Translations under genes and position numbers: made by a program
The notes under the pieces: model-generated
Database searches by the model: none
Seen by the model: only the letters and a program-made list of their open reading frames with translations
What the model was told of the DNA's origin: nothing
NCBI RefSeq assembly: GCF_008084905.1
Contig: NZ_VSFC01000005.1
Coordinates: forward strand, 1 to 57,971
Direction: 5' to 3'
DNA length: 57,971 nt
Origin: Xanthomarina maritima
GTDB taxonomy: Bacteria; Bacteroidota; Bacteroidia; Flavobacteriales; Flavobacteriaceae
In this document: positions 1 through 7,588 of the stretch, piece by piece
How the letters are laid out: every line of letters begins with the position of its first letter
Position numbering within the stretch: the first letter of the stretch is position 1

Positions 1-3000
1 TATAATATTGACCTCCTGTTAAAACTGGAAGCACATAACTATCACAAACAGTAACATCTACAGGTGCATCAACTGTTGGTGTTGTATTTACAACTACAGT
101 AACTGTATTGGTTGCAGTATCGTTTGGTGGTGATAAACCACTATCTGTTAATGTGACTTCATAAATTGTAGTTGCAGCAGGTGGAGGCGATAAAAGCAAC
201 GTAGCATTCGTGCCTATAACCGTAGCATTTCCTTGAACATTCCAACTATAACTATAGGCTCCAATAGCTACAGCTGGCGAAGGATTAGCTGTTAAAGTTA
301 CATCGGCTCCTGCATCATGACAAATGGATGGCATGTCTGCTGTCGCTGTAACAGATATAGTACAAACATCAATAGTGACTATAAAACTATTTTCATTAAA
401 ACAGTTAGGAGTGGTCCCTGTTTCTTCATATACATAAATAGTTTGAGTGCTTGTTATTAAATCTCCTGCATTTAACATTGTTCCAGTTCCTCCTGCTGCA
501 GTATAATATGTTCCATTTGTTAATGCCGGTAAAGCATATTCATTACATATTGTAACATCTGCTGGCGCATCGACTATTGGAGTAGTATTAATAGTTACAA
601 CAAAGCTGTTTTCTGCAAAACAATTTGGAGTAGTTCCAGTTTCTTCATAAACATATATGGTTTGTGAGCTATTAATAGATGTTCCTGCTGTTATTAGACC
701 TCCTGTACCTCCTGGACCATTATAATATTGACCACCTGTTAAAGATGGAAGCACATAACTATCACAAGCAATAACATCTGTAGGCGCATCAACTGTTGGT
801 GTTTGATTAATGGTAACCACAAAACTATTTTCATCAAAACAGTTTGGAGTGGTTCCAGTTTCTTCATAAACATATATGGTTTGTGTGCTAGAGATAGTAT
901 CTCCTGTATTTAATGTAGTTCCTGTTCCTCCAGCTCCAGTGTAGTAATTTCCACTTCCTAATGCTGGTAAAATATAGCTATCACATGCTGTAACATCTGC
1001 TGGCGCAGATACTGTTGGTGTTATATTAACAGTAACTGTTACTGTAATTGTTGCTGTATCATTTGGTGGCGTTAAACCACTATCGGTTAATGTAACTTCG
1101 TAAATTGTAGTTGCTGCAGGTGGAGGCGATAAAAGCAAAGTAGCATTCGTGCCTAAAACCGTAGCATTTCCTTGAACATTCCAACTATAACTATAAGCAC
1201 CAACTGCTATGGCTGGACTTGGCGTTGCAGTTAACGTAACATCTACTCCAGCATCATGGCAAATTGTTGGCATATCAGCAGATGCAGATACTGACAACGT
1301 ACAAGGGTTTATAGTTACAACAAAGCTATTTTCATCGAAACAATTTGGAGTGGTTCCTGTTTCTGCATAGACATAAATGGTTTGTGTAGTTGTAATAATG
1401 TCTCCTGCATTTAACATGGTTCCTGTACCTCCAGGGCCACCAGTTGCTGTATAATAGTCACCAACTGTCAAAGCTGGTAACGTATAATCATTACATGCAG
1501 TAACATCTGCTGGAGCATCAGCAATTGGAGAAGCAATAACATCAACTGTTTCAGAAACAGACATTGGTCCACCACAAACAGAATTCAAGTTATTTGCTGA
1601 AAGTAAATTAATCGTTTGAGAGCTAGTCACTCCTGGAATGGTAATGACATAAGTGCCGGAAGCATCTATTGTTATAGATTGTGTTGCTCCTCCATTAATA
1701 TTGAATTCTACCACATCATTTTCTGATCCAGTAATGGTAAACACAGCGTCTCCTGTATCACATAAATCTGCACTGCTAGTAACTGTTACTACTGGTGTTG
1801 GTGATACAACTACGGTTATGGGTCTAGTAGCAACATATTCTACTCCAGTAAAAGCATCTGTATAAGTTACTTCAGCTATGTATGTAGTTGTTTGACTTGG
1901 TGTAACCACTAAGGCATTTGGATCTGTACCTAAAACAGTTCCAGCCTCATCTAACCATTGAAACGTAGTAATGGATGTGCCATTTGGAATAAATTGATAC
2001 GCTTCTGGTGATAAGAAAGGAATATCCCAAACCCCTGTATTTCTTCCAGGAGGAGAAAGTCCTTGATTACCTGCGTTATTCTGTATGCCTATTGCAGCTC
2101 TTCCTCCAGCCCAACTTGCACAAACTGGTTTTTCAAATATATAAGTTTCAATAACATTTGTTGTTTCATAAAACATAATCATTTGAGTAGTTTTCAATGA
2201 ATTACATGCAAATTGAGCAACAGTTTGAAAGCCAAATATAAATACCCTAAAAGGGGCATCTCCTTTTACGCTGTACGTAATATTAAAATCTGTCCCTAAG
2301 GTTCCTGAAGCACTTGGGTCTGTATCATGTATGGCACCAAAAATGTTCCCATCTCTTAAGGCAGCATCTGTATTATTAGGAATTAAAGCTCCAGCAGCTG
2401 GAGTCCAGAAATGCCCATTACCTGCATTACTCAAATCAAAACTTACTGCTCCATTTGTTGACAACACACATTGTGTATAATTATTTTGATAAAAATCAAA
2501 ATCGAAAGCAAAATTGATAATTGAACTCCAATTATCATCTGTTGTTAGAGCAGCACCAGTAGAAATATCAGAAAAACTAAAAGATGGATTAAATGGAATT
2601 GTATTTACTTCATAGCTGTTAGTTACTCCTGCATCTGTGTATTGTGCAGTTAAAGTTAATGGTGCAATGGTTCCTGTATTTAAATCAACACAACCACCAT
2701 TCGCAATACATACATTATTTCCACAAGACTCAGTTCCATTTGTTGTTTCTAACAACAAGTTAAAAGAACCTTGTCCAGAACTTTTAAACGAGGGAAACAT
2801 TCTGATTTCAATAACTGCTGTATCACAATTGGTCGGGTTGGCATTTTCACAAATCTGATATGTTATATAGTAAATTCCTTGAGGTGTATTAGCAGCAATA
2901 TTTACAAATCCAAACGGATTGAAAGTTAAAAATCCAGATGGATCTGGAATTACTTCTGTATAAGTGAAATTTAAATAGTTTCCAAATGTGATAGGAGATC

Positions 3001-3154
3001 CATTAAAATAATCGTTTAAAAATATGCGATCTCCAGTAGAAACTGAAACAGCTGGGAAATCTGATCTTCCAACAAGCACATCATCAATTGCTATAAGTTG
3101 AGCAAATGAATTAGTTATAAACAGAAAGAAACAAAGAGTAATAATTTTTTTCAT
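1..3154 (-). CDS. Giant repeat-containing secreted protein, N-terminal part (gene runs off left edge)
   Basis: An open frame with no stop runs from an ATG at 3154 to the left edge, giving about 1051 visible residues. It starts with a typical signal peptide (MKKIITLCFFLFITNSFAQ). Residues ~20-200 are beta-rich with Cys pairs. A following region with a TDDNWSS...FAFDFDFY pattern resembles the nidogen-like or choice-of-anchor domains of flavobacterial secreted proteins. From ~residue 540 it becomes repetitive, with ~73-residue units (DAPxDVTACDSYxLPAL ... YVYEETGTTPNCFxENSF) alternating with ~94-residue PKD-like units (SYSWNVQGNATV). Family knowledge suggests a T9SS cargo protein with a C-terminal sorting domain outside the window, acting at the cell surface as an adhesin or matrix protein. 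That function is inferred; the sorting domain is not visible. The gene is divergent from folE. Confidence 0.85.
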   Translation of the reverse strand, partial: MKKIITLCFFLFITNSFAQLIAIDDVLVGRSDFPAVSVSTGDRIFLNDYFNGSPITFGNYLNFTYTEVIPDPSGFLTFNPFGFVNIAANTPQGIYYITYQICENANPTNCDTAVIEIRMFPSFKSSGQGSFNLLLETTNGTESCGNNVCIANGGCVDLNTGTIAPLTLTAQYTDAGVTNSYEVNTIPFNPSFSFSDISTGAALTTDDNWSSIINFAFDFDFYQNNYTQCVLSTNGAVSFDLSNAGNGHFWTPAAGALIPNNTDAALRDGNIFGAIHDTDPSASGTLGTDFNITYSVKGDAPFRVFIFGFQTVAQFACNSLKTTQMIMFYETTNVIETYIFEKPVCASWAGGRAAIGIQNNAGNQGLSPPGRNTGVWDIPFLSPEAYQFIPNGTSITTFQWLDEAGTVLGTDPNALVVTPSQTTTYIAEVTYTDAFTGVEYVATRPITVVVSPTPVVTVTSSADLCDTGDAVFTITGSENDVVEFNINGGATQSITIDASGTYVITIPGVTSSQTINLLSANNLNSVCGGPMSVSETVDVIASPIADAPADVTACNDYTLPALTVGDYYTATGGPGGTGTMLNAGDIITTTQTIYVYAETGTTPNCFDENSFVVTINPCTLSVSASADMPTICHDAGVDVTLTATPSPAIAVGAYSYSWNVQGNATVLGTNATLLLSPPPAATTIYEVTLTDSGLTPPNDTATITVTVTVNITPTVSAPADVTACDSYILPALGSGNYYTGAGGTGTTLNTGDTISSTQTIYVYEETGTTPNCFDENSFVVTINQTPTVDAPTDVIACDSYVLPSLTGGQYYNGPGGTGGLITAGTSINSSQTIYVYEETGTTPNCFAENSFVVTINTTPIVDAPADVTICNEYALPALTNGTYYTAAGGTGTMLNAGDLITSTQTIYVYEETGTTPNCFNENSFIVTIDVCTISVTATADMPSICHDAGADVTLTANPSPAVAIGAYSYSWNVQGNATVIGTNATLLLSPPPAATTIYEVTLTDSGLSPPNDTATNTVTVVVNTTPTVDAPVDVTVCDSYVLPVLTGGQYY
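82..1305 (-). repeat. Pair of near-identical PKD-like blocks, 939 bp apart
   Basis: Two ~94-residue blocks lie at about 82-366 and 1021-1305. Positions 121-256 and 1060-1195 align without gaps at an offset of 939 bases, with about nine differences in 136, and the stretch around 230-256 is identical. 939 bases equals one PKD-like block plus three 73-residue units, so the whole four-domain cassette appears to have been duplicated. Confidence 0.85.
367..1019 (-). repeat. Three tandem 219-bp (73-residue) coding repeats
   Basis: Within the left-edge protein, the same landmark (ENSFVVTI on the minus strand) begins at 390, 609 and 828, an exact 219-base period. The three units share the core YVYEETGTTPNCF and a glycine-rich loop around GGTG. 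A fourth, diverged unit lies at ~1309-1533 and a fifth starts at the left edge (~1-81). The visible part of unit five looks closest to the unit at 586-804. Confidence 0.9.
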
Positions 3155-3328
3155 AAGGGAAAATGTAAAACACGAATTAATTAATTTAACACAATAGATG
3201 TCAATACATTATAGACAAATTATTAAAAAATAATGGCTCAAATTAAGAAAATTTTATGAAATAGTCCGTTAAAATACTAATGAAATTAATTCTGTGTTAA
3301 TAAAACTCTTATAAATTATGTATTTTCA

Positions 3329-3336
3329 TATCTTTG
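3329..3336 (+). promoter_or_regulatory. Putative folE promoter, -7 box TATCTTTG
   Basis: TATCTTTG matches the Bacteroidota -7 consensus TAnnTTTG and lies 28 bases before the folE ATG. I see no clear TTTG at the -33 position. The 3155-3364 gap between the divergent left-edge gene and folE otherwise holds only AT-rich sequence. Confidence 0.5.
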
Positions 3337-3364
3337 CAGATTAAACATATATTTAAATTATCGG

Positions 3365-4042
3365 ATGAAATTTGACGAAAAGTTAGAAGAATTTGAGTCT
3401 TTAGGAGATAACCATGTTGGAACATCTTCAAACACTCCCATGCGACAAGATGCTTTTAAACTAACAAACGAAGAGAAGATTGACATTATTAAAGATGATG
3501 TGCAACATATCATGGAAACCTTAGGACTAGATCTTACTGACGATAGTTTAAAAGGCACACCTAATAGAGTTGCAAAAATGTTTGTAAAAGAGCTTTTTGG
3601 AGGTCTTAATCCAGACAAAAAACCAAGCGCATCAACTTTCGAAAATAAATATCAATACGGTGAAATGTTAGTAGAAAAAAACATTACTGTTTATTCTACT
3701 TGCGAGCACCATTTACTACCAATTGTAGGGAAAGCTCATGTAGCTTATATTTCAAACGGAACCGTTGTTGGCTTATCTAAAATGAATAGAATAGTAGATT
3801 ATTTTGCGAAACGTCCTCAAGTTCAAGAAAGATTAACCATTCAAATAGTTAAAGAATTACAAGAGGTTTTAAATACTCAAGATGTGGCATGTGTAATAGA
3901 TGCTAAACATTTATGCGTTAATTCTCGTGGCATTAGAGATACTGAAAGCAGCACGATTACATCAGAATTTGGTGGAAAATTTAAAGACAAAGAAACTAAA
4001 AGAGAATTTTTAGATTATATTAAATTAGATACTTCTTTTTAA
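3365..4042 (+). CDS. folE: GTP cyclohydrolase I
   Basis: Converts GTP to 7,8-dihydroneopterin triphosphate, the first step of tetrahydrofolate/pterin synthesis and also the entry to queuosine (queE lies at 21876). The 225-residue protein has the family hallmarks: STCEHHLLP (zinc ligands Cys113 and His116), KMNRIVDYFAKRPQVQERLT, and AKHLCVNSRG (third zinc ligand, Cys184). The ~35-residue N-terminal extension is poorly conserved, as is usual in this family. The ATG at 3365 follows a good -7 box. cysS follows 82 bases downstream on the same strand, so cotranscription is possible. The call is firm. Confidence 0.97.
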   Translation: MKFDEKLEEFESLGDNHVGTSSNTPMRQDAFKLTNEEKIDIIKDDVQHIMETLGLDLTDDSLKGTPNRVAKMFVKELFGGLNPDKKPSASTFENKYQYGEMLVEKNITVYSTCEHHLLPIVGKAHVAYISNGTVVGLSKMNRIVDYFAKRPQVQERLTIQIVKELQEVLNTQDVACVIDAKHLCVNSRGIRDTESSTITSEFGGKFKDKETKREFLDYIKLDTSF

Positions 4043-4124
4043 TGTTCGGTATGAAGTAAACGCTTAATTGACTTTTATTAGCTTATAACTTTTCAATATA
4101 CAACTAAACAACATACATTACATC

Positions 4125-5609
4125 ATGCATCTTTACAAACAACAAGACATAAAAATATACAATTCACTTTCAGGTGAAAAAGACATTTTTAATCCTATTC
4201 ATGAAGGCTATGTTGGTATGTATGTTTGTGGACCTACTGTTTATAGTAATGTACATTTAGGAAACGTAAGAACCTTTATGTCTTTTGATATGATTTACAG
4301 ATATCTAAAACATTTAGGTTATAAAGTTAGGTATGTAAGAAACATAACTGATGCTGGCCATTTAGAAAACGATGCTGATGTAGGAGAAGATAGAATTGCA
4401 AAAAAAGCACGTTTAGAAGAAATTGAACCAATGGAAGTTGTACAAAGATACACTGTAGATTTTCATAATATTTTAAATGCCTTTAATTTTCTACCTCCAA
4501 GTATTGAGCCTACAGCAACTGGACATATTATTGAACAAATAGAATTGATAAAAACCATTATTGACAACGGCTTTGCTTACCAAGTCAATGGTTCTGTTTA
4601 TTTTGATGTTTTAAAATACAACGAAACAAATAATTATGGCATTTTAAGCAAGCGTAAAGTAGAAGATTTAATTCATAACACTCGCGAGCTTGATGGACAA
4701 AGTGACAAGAAAAACCCTCAGGATTTTGCCCTTTGGAAAAAAGCCGAACCTCAGCATATTATGCGTTGGCCTTCTCCTTGGAGCGATGGTTTTCCAGGAT
4801 GGCATTTGGAATGTACTGCTATGAGCACGAAATATTTGGGTGAACATTTTGATATTCATGGTGGTGGTATGGACTTAAAATTTCCACATCACGAATGTGA
4901 AATTGCACAAAACCAAGCTGCTAAAGGACAAACACCTGTTAATTATTGGATGCATGCCAACATGCTTATTATGAATGGTAAGAAGATGGCAAAATCGACT
5001 GGGAATTTTATTCTTCCAAATGAAATTTTTTCTGGAGACAATCCACACATCACTAAAGGTTTTTCACCTGCAGTAGCACGTTTTTTCATGCTTCAAGCAC
5101 ATTATAGAAGTGTATTAGACTTCACAAACGATGGCCTTTTAGCCAGTGAAAAAGGTTTTAATAGATTGATGGAAGCCATACATTTATTAGAAGGCCTACC
5201 AACTTCAACCACATCTACATTTCATGTTTTAGAATGGAAACAAAAATGTTACGATGCCATGAACGACGATTTTAATACACCTATTTTAATCGCACATTTA
5301 TTTGAAGCTGCAAAAAATATCAATCAAATTAATGATGCTAAAGGAAGTATTACTAAAGAAGATTTAAGTCTTCTAAAAGAAGCCATTCATGGGTTTGTAT
5401 TTGATATTATGGGGCTTTTAGATACAGCATCTATTGATGTTAACGGAACTGACAAATTATCTGGAACAGTAGAGTTACTTATCAAACTTCGTCAGGAAGC
5501 AAGAGCGAATAAGGATTTTGCATTATCAGATCAAATTCGAGATGAGTTGGAGGCCATTGGTATTCAATTAAAAGACGGAAAGGATGGAACTTCGTTTTCG
5601 ACTAATTAA
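4125..5609 (+). CDS. cysS: Cysteine--tRNA ligase
   Basis: Cytoplasmic class I aminoacyl-tRNA synthetase charging tRNA-Cys. The 494-residue length is normal. Visible features are the N-terminal [13 protein letters not shown] (zinc ligand Cys35 and a HIGH-type HLGN at 44-47), HLECTAM and HHECEIAQ supplying further zinc ligands, and [11 protein letters not shown] at ~285-295 as the KMSKS loop, here with Ala in the third position. The C-terminal part holds the helical anticodon-binding region ([20 protein letters not shown]). yidD starts 2 bases after the stop, implying one transcript. The assignment is firm. Confidence 0.97.
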   Translation: MHLYKQQDIKIYNSLSGEKDIFNPIHEGYVGMYVCGPTVYSNVHLGNVRTFMSFDMIYRYLKHLGYKVRYVRNITDAGHLENDADVGEDRIAKKARLEEIEPMEVVQRYTVDFHNILNAFNFLPPSIEPTATGHIIEQIELIKTIIDNGFAYQVNGSVYFDVLKYNETNNYGILSKRKVEDLIHNTRELDGQSDKKNPQDFALWKKAEPQHIMRWPSPWSDGFPGWHLECTAMSTKYLGEHFDIHGGGMDLKFPHHECEIAQNQAAKGQTPVNYWMHANMLIMNGKKMAKSTGNFILPNEIFSGDNPHITKGFSPAVARFFMLQAHYRSVLDFTNDGLLASEKGFNRLMEAIHLLEGLPTSTTSTFHVLEWKQKCYDAMNDDFNTPILIAHLFEAAKNINQINDAKGSITKEDLSLLKEAIHGFVFDIMGLLDTASIDVNGTDKLSGTVELLIKLRQEARANKDFALSDQIRDELEAIGIQLKDGKDGTSFSTN

Positions 5610-5611
5610 TT

Positions 5612-5848
5612 ATGAAAAAAATAATAGTTGCTCCTTTCTTATTCCTTATAAAAGTTTATCAAACTATTATTTCTCCATTTACGCCTGCAACCTGTAGGTT
5701 TCAACCTACCTGTTCTTATTACACTAAAGAAGCATTAGAAAAACATGGATTCTTAAAAGGTGGTAAGCTAGCTATTACAAGGATTTTTAGTTGTCATCCT
5801 TGGGGACGTTCTGGTTACGATCCTGTTCCGGAAAAGGATGACAACTAA
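5612..5848 (+). CDS. yidD: Membrane protein insertion efficiency factor YidD
   Basis: Small membrane-associated protein that aids YidC-dependent insertion of inner-membrane proteins. The 78 residues contain the family core: a hydrophobic N-terminus, [15 protein letters not shown], then [17 protein letters not shown]. It is 2 bases behind cysS and in the same operon. The last residues (EKDDN) differ from what a second copy of the 3' end, at 5920-5973, would encode (EKLDKK). The present C-terminus therefore may not be the ancestral one. The conserved core is intact, so the gene is probably functional. Confidence 0.93.
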   Translation: MKKIIVAPFLFLIKVYQTIISPFTPATCRFQPTCSYYTKEALEKHGFLKGGKLAITRIFSCHPWGRSGYDPVPEKDDN

Positions 5849-5882
5849 AAACTAGCCAACGCGCCAACGCGCCTGTTCGCTA

Positions 5883-5903
5883 AAAATGTACACTGTACAT
5901 TTT
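5883..5903. repeat. Perfect 21-bp palindrome in the yidD scar
   Basis: Two 10-base arms (AAAATGTACA and its exact reverse complement) flank a single C at 5893. The palindrome lies in the ~90-bp segment between the two copies of the yidD 3' end. The same segment carries the 8-mer CCAACGCG twice in direct repeat (around 5858-5873) and is locally more GC-rich than its surroundings. It could be an operator-like site or the remnant of a small mobile repeat. Confidence 0.6.
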
Positions 5904-5919
5904 CTTCAACGCTCCATCG

Positions 5920-5973
5920 CCTTGGGGACGTTCTGGTTACGATCCTGTTCCTGAAAAATTAGATAAAAAATAA
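5920..5973 (+). pseudogene. Duplicated 3' fragment of yidD
   Basis: Bases 5920-5951 are identical to 5798-5829 inside yidD, and the match continues for six more bases with one difference. The copy is 122 bases downstream, in another frame, and would read [17 protein letters not shown] followed by a TAA stop at 5971. This looks like the original end of yidD, displaced when an insertion or tandem duplication added the intervening ~90 bases. It has no start and cannot be a gene on its own. Nothing else is visible in the 5849-6044 gap. Confidence 0.8.
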
Positions 5974-6044
5974 CATTTCCTTACAACCCTTTCCTTTTTA
6001 ATCCATTTTCATTTGTCTATATTTACAAGCATAAAATAAAATCT

Positions 6045-6974
6045 ATGTTTTTACTTAAGTTCGATTGGAATCCTATAACCGGAATAGATATCATTGGAAA
6101 TTTCAAACTTCATTTTTACAGCATGATGTGGATTATAGCCTTCCTATTAGGCTGGTATATTATGAAACGTATTTTTATAAAAGACAAGATAAAACTAGAA
6201 TATTTAGACCCATTGTTTATATATACGGTTTTTGCCACCATGCTTGGTGCAAGATTAGGACATGTGTTATTCTACCAATCTGAATTAATTACGCAAGATT
6301 TTTTTAGCATCTTTTTACCAGTACGTTTTTATCCAGAATTCGAGTTTACCGGCTTTCAAGGCTTAGCTAGTCATGGTGCTGCCATAGGCATTATAATTGG
6401 TATGTATTTATATAGACGAAAATATAAATACAAATCATTATTGTGGATATTAGACCGAGTGGTTATTCCTGTTGCTTCTGGAGCTGTCTTTATTAGAATT
6501 GGAAATTTTATTAATTCTGAAATTATTGGAAAAGTTACAGATTCGAATTTTGGAGTAAGGTTTATACAAGATCAATATAGTAAAGGTGAAGCCATGCAGC
6601 TCACTGGCATGAAAACACCTAAAGAAGCCTATGATGCTATTGCTACAAATCCACAATTTACTGAGATATTACAAGCAGTTCCGTATAGACATCCAGCACA
6701 ATTATATGAAGCATTTTGTTATGTTTTTGTATTTCTAATCTTATGGTATTTTTATTCGAAAACAAATAAAGGCAATCAGACAGGATTTTTATTCGGATTG
6801 TTTTTAGTACTATTATGGACTATTAGACTATTTGTAGAATTTGTAAAAGAACCTCAGGGAGATGAATACATTACTTTCTTAGGACTTAATACTGGACAAA
6901 TGTTGAGCATTCCTTTTATTATTATTGGGCTATATTTTATGTTTGTTTATAAGCCTAAAACTCCAGTAATTTAA
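6045..6974 (+). CDS. lgt: Prolipoprotein diacylglyceryl transferase
   Basis: Inner-membrane enzyme that transfers diacylglycerol from phosphatidylglycerol to the lipobox Cys of prolipoproteins, the first step of lipoprotein maturation. The 309-residue protein has several membrane helices, the GLASHGAAIG segment with its conserved His, the RIGNFINSEIIG signature with the essential Arg, and the YRHPAQLYEA segment. The insertion around residues 175-205 (QYSKGEAMQLTGMKTPKEA) is, I believe, common in Bacteroidota forms. The ATG at 6045 precedes the first hydrophobic stretch. The next gene, itself a lipoprotein, starts 2 bases after the stop. Confidence 0.95.
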   Translation: MFLLKFDWNPITGIDIIGNFKLHFYSMMWIIAFLLGWYIMKRIFIKDKIKLEYLDPLFIYTVFATMLGARLGHVLFYQSELITQDFFSIFLPVRFYPEFEFTGFQGLASHGAAIGIIIGMYLYRRKYKYKSLLWILDRVVIPVASGAVFIRIGNFINSEIIGKVTDSNFGVRFIQDQYSKGEAMQLTGMKTPKEAYDAIATNPQFTEILQAVPYRHPAQLYEAFCYVFVFLILWYFYSKTNKGNQTGFLFGLFLVLLWTIRLFVEFVKEPQGDEYITFLGLNTGQMLSIPFIIIGLYFMFVYKPKTPVI

Positions 6975-6976
6975 TC

Positions 6977-7471
6977 ATGCCTTTAAAAATAAAACATACT
7001 TTACCTTATGTTTTTACTATAAGTACGATTGCTTTTAGTGTAACAACATCTTGTAAAGAAGACAAAAAAGTAATTAAACAAGTTGAAATTCCTTTCACTA
7101 AAGAAGGTGAATTAACACTCTATAAATCTACATCAGATTCTATAATCTCTAAAATAGATATTGAAATTGCAGATACCGATTATGATACTCAAACAGGTTT
7201 GATGTACAGAAATTCGATGAAAAAACATCAAGGCATGTTATTTGTCTTTCAAGATGAAAGACCTCGATCATTTTATATGAAAAACACCAAATTCCCTTTA
7301 GATTTAATATATCTAGATGAGAATAAAACCATTGTTAGTTTTCAGGAAAATGCACAACCTTTAAATGAAAGTTCATTACCTTCTAATACTCCAGCTAAAT
7401 ATGTTCTTGAAGTAAATGCTGGCTTAGTCAATAAATGGCAACTTCAAATTGGAGATAGAATCGAATATTAA
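6977..7471 (+). CDS. DUF192 family lipoprotein
   Basis: A 164-residue predicted lipoprotein. A hydrophobic N-terminus ends in a lipobox-like VTTSC with Cys near residue 26, followed by KEDKK. This K(D/E)2-type start resembles the lipoprotein export signal that sends flavobacterial lipoproteins to the cell surface (inference). The mature part is a DUF192 domain: GLMYRNSMKKHQGMLFVF, then FYMKNTKFPLDLIYLD, then a C-terminal VLEVNAG segment. The molecular role of DUF192 is not established. It is 2 bases behind lgt in an operon that ends at the strong hairpin at 7522-7577. Confidence 0.85.
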   Translation: MPLKIKHTLPYVFTISTIAFSVTTSCKEDKKVIKQVEIPFTKEGELTLYKSTSDSIISKIDIEIADTDYDTQTGLMYRNSMKKHQGMLFVFQDERPRSFYMKNTKFPLDLIYLDENKTIVSFQENAQPLNESSLPSNTPAKYVLEVNAGLVNKWQLQIGDRIEY

Positions 7472-7521
7472 ATAACATCTTATTATTTGATTTGATACAA
7501 ATCAATTCTCATTAACAAAAC

Positions 7522-7577
7522 AATAAAACTAAAAAAGCCTATTTGATATTTATCAAATAGGCTTTTTTAGTTTTATT
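7522..7577. terminator. Bidirectional intrinsic terminator (27-bp arms)
   Basis: Perfect inverted repeat with 27-base arms (7522-7548 and 7551-7577) and a TT centre. The A-rich and T-rich outer ends give a U-tract in both directions. It sits between the convergent DUF192 gene (plus) and secDF (minus). Confidence 0.9.
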
Positions 7578-7588
7578 AAAGATGTTTT

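Noticed and set aside
1..1533. Regularly spaced repeats suggesting a CRISPR array
   Set aside because: The 219-base period is in frame with one continuous protein, and the repeats are diverged as coding sequence; there are no short identical repeats with unique spacers.
1653..2858. Plus-strand open frames of 60-75 residues
   Set aside because: They are antisense to the continuous minus-strand giant protein and lack start signals.
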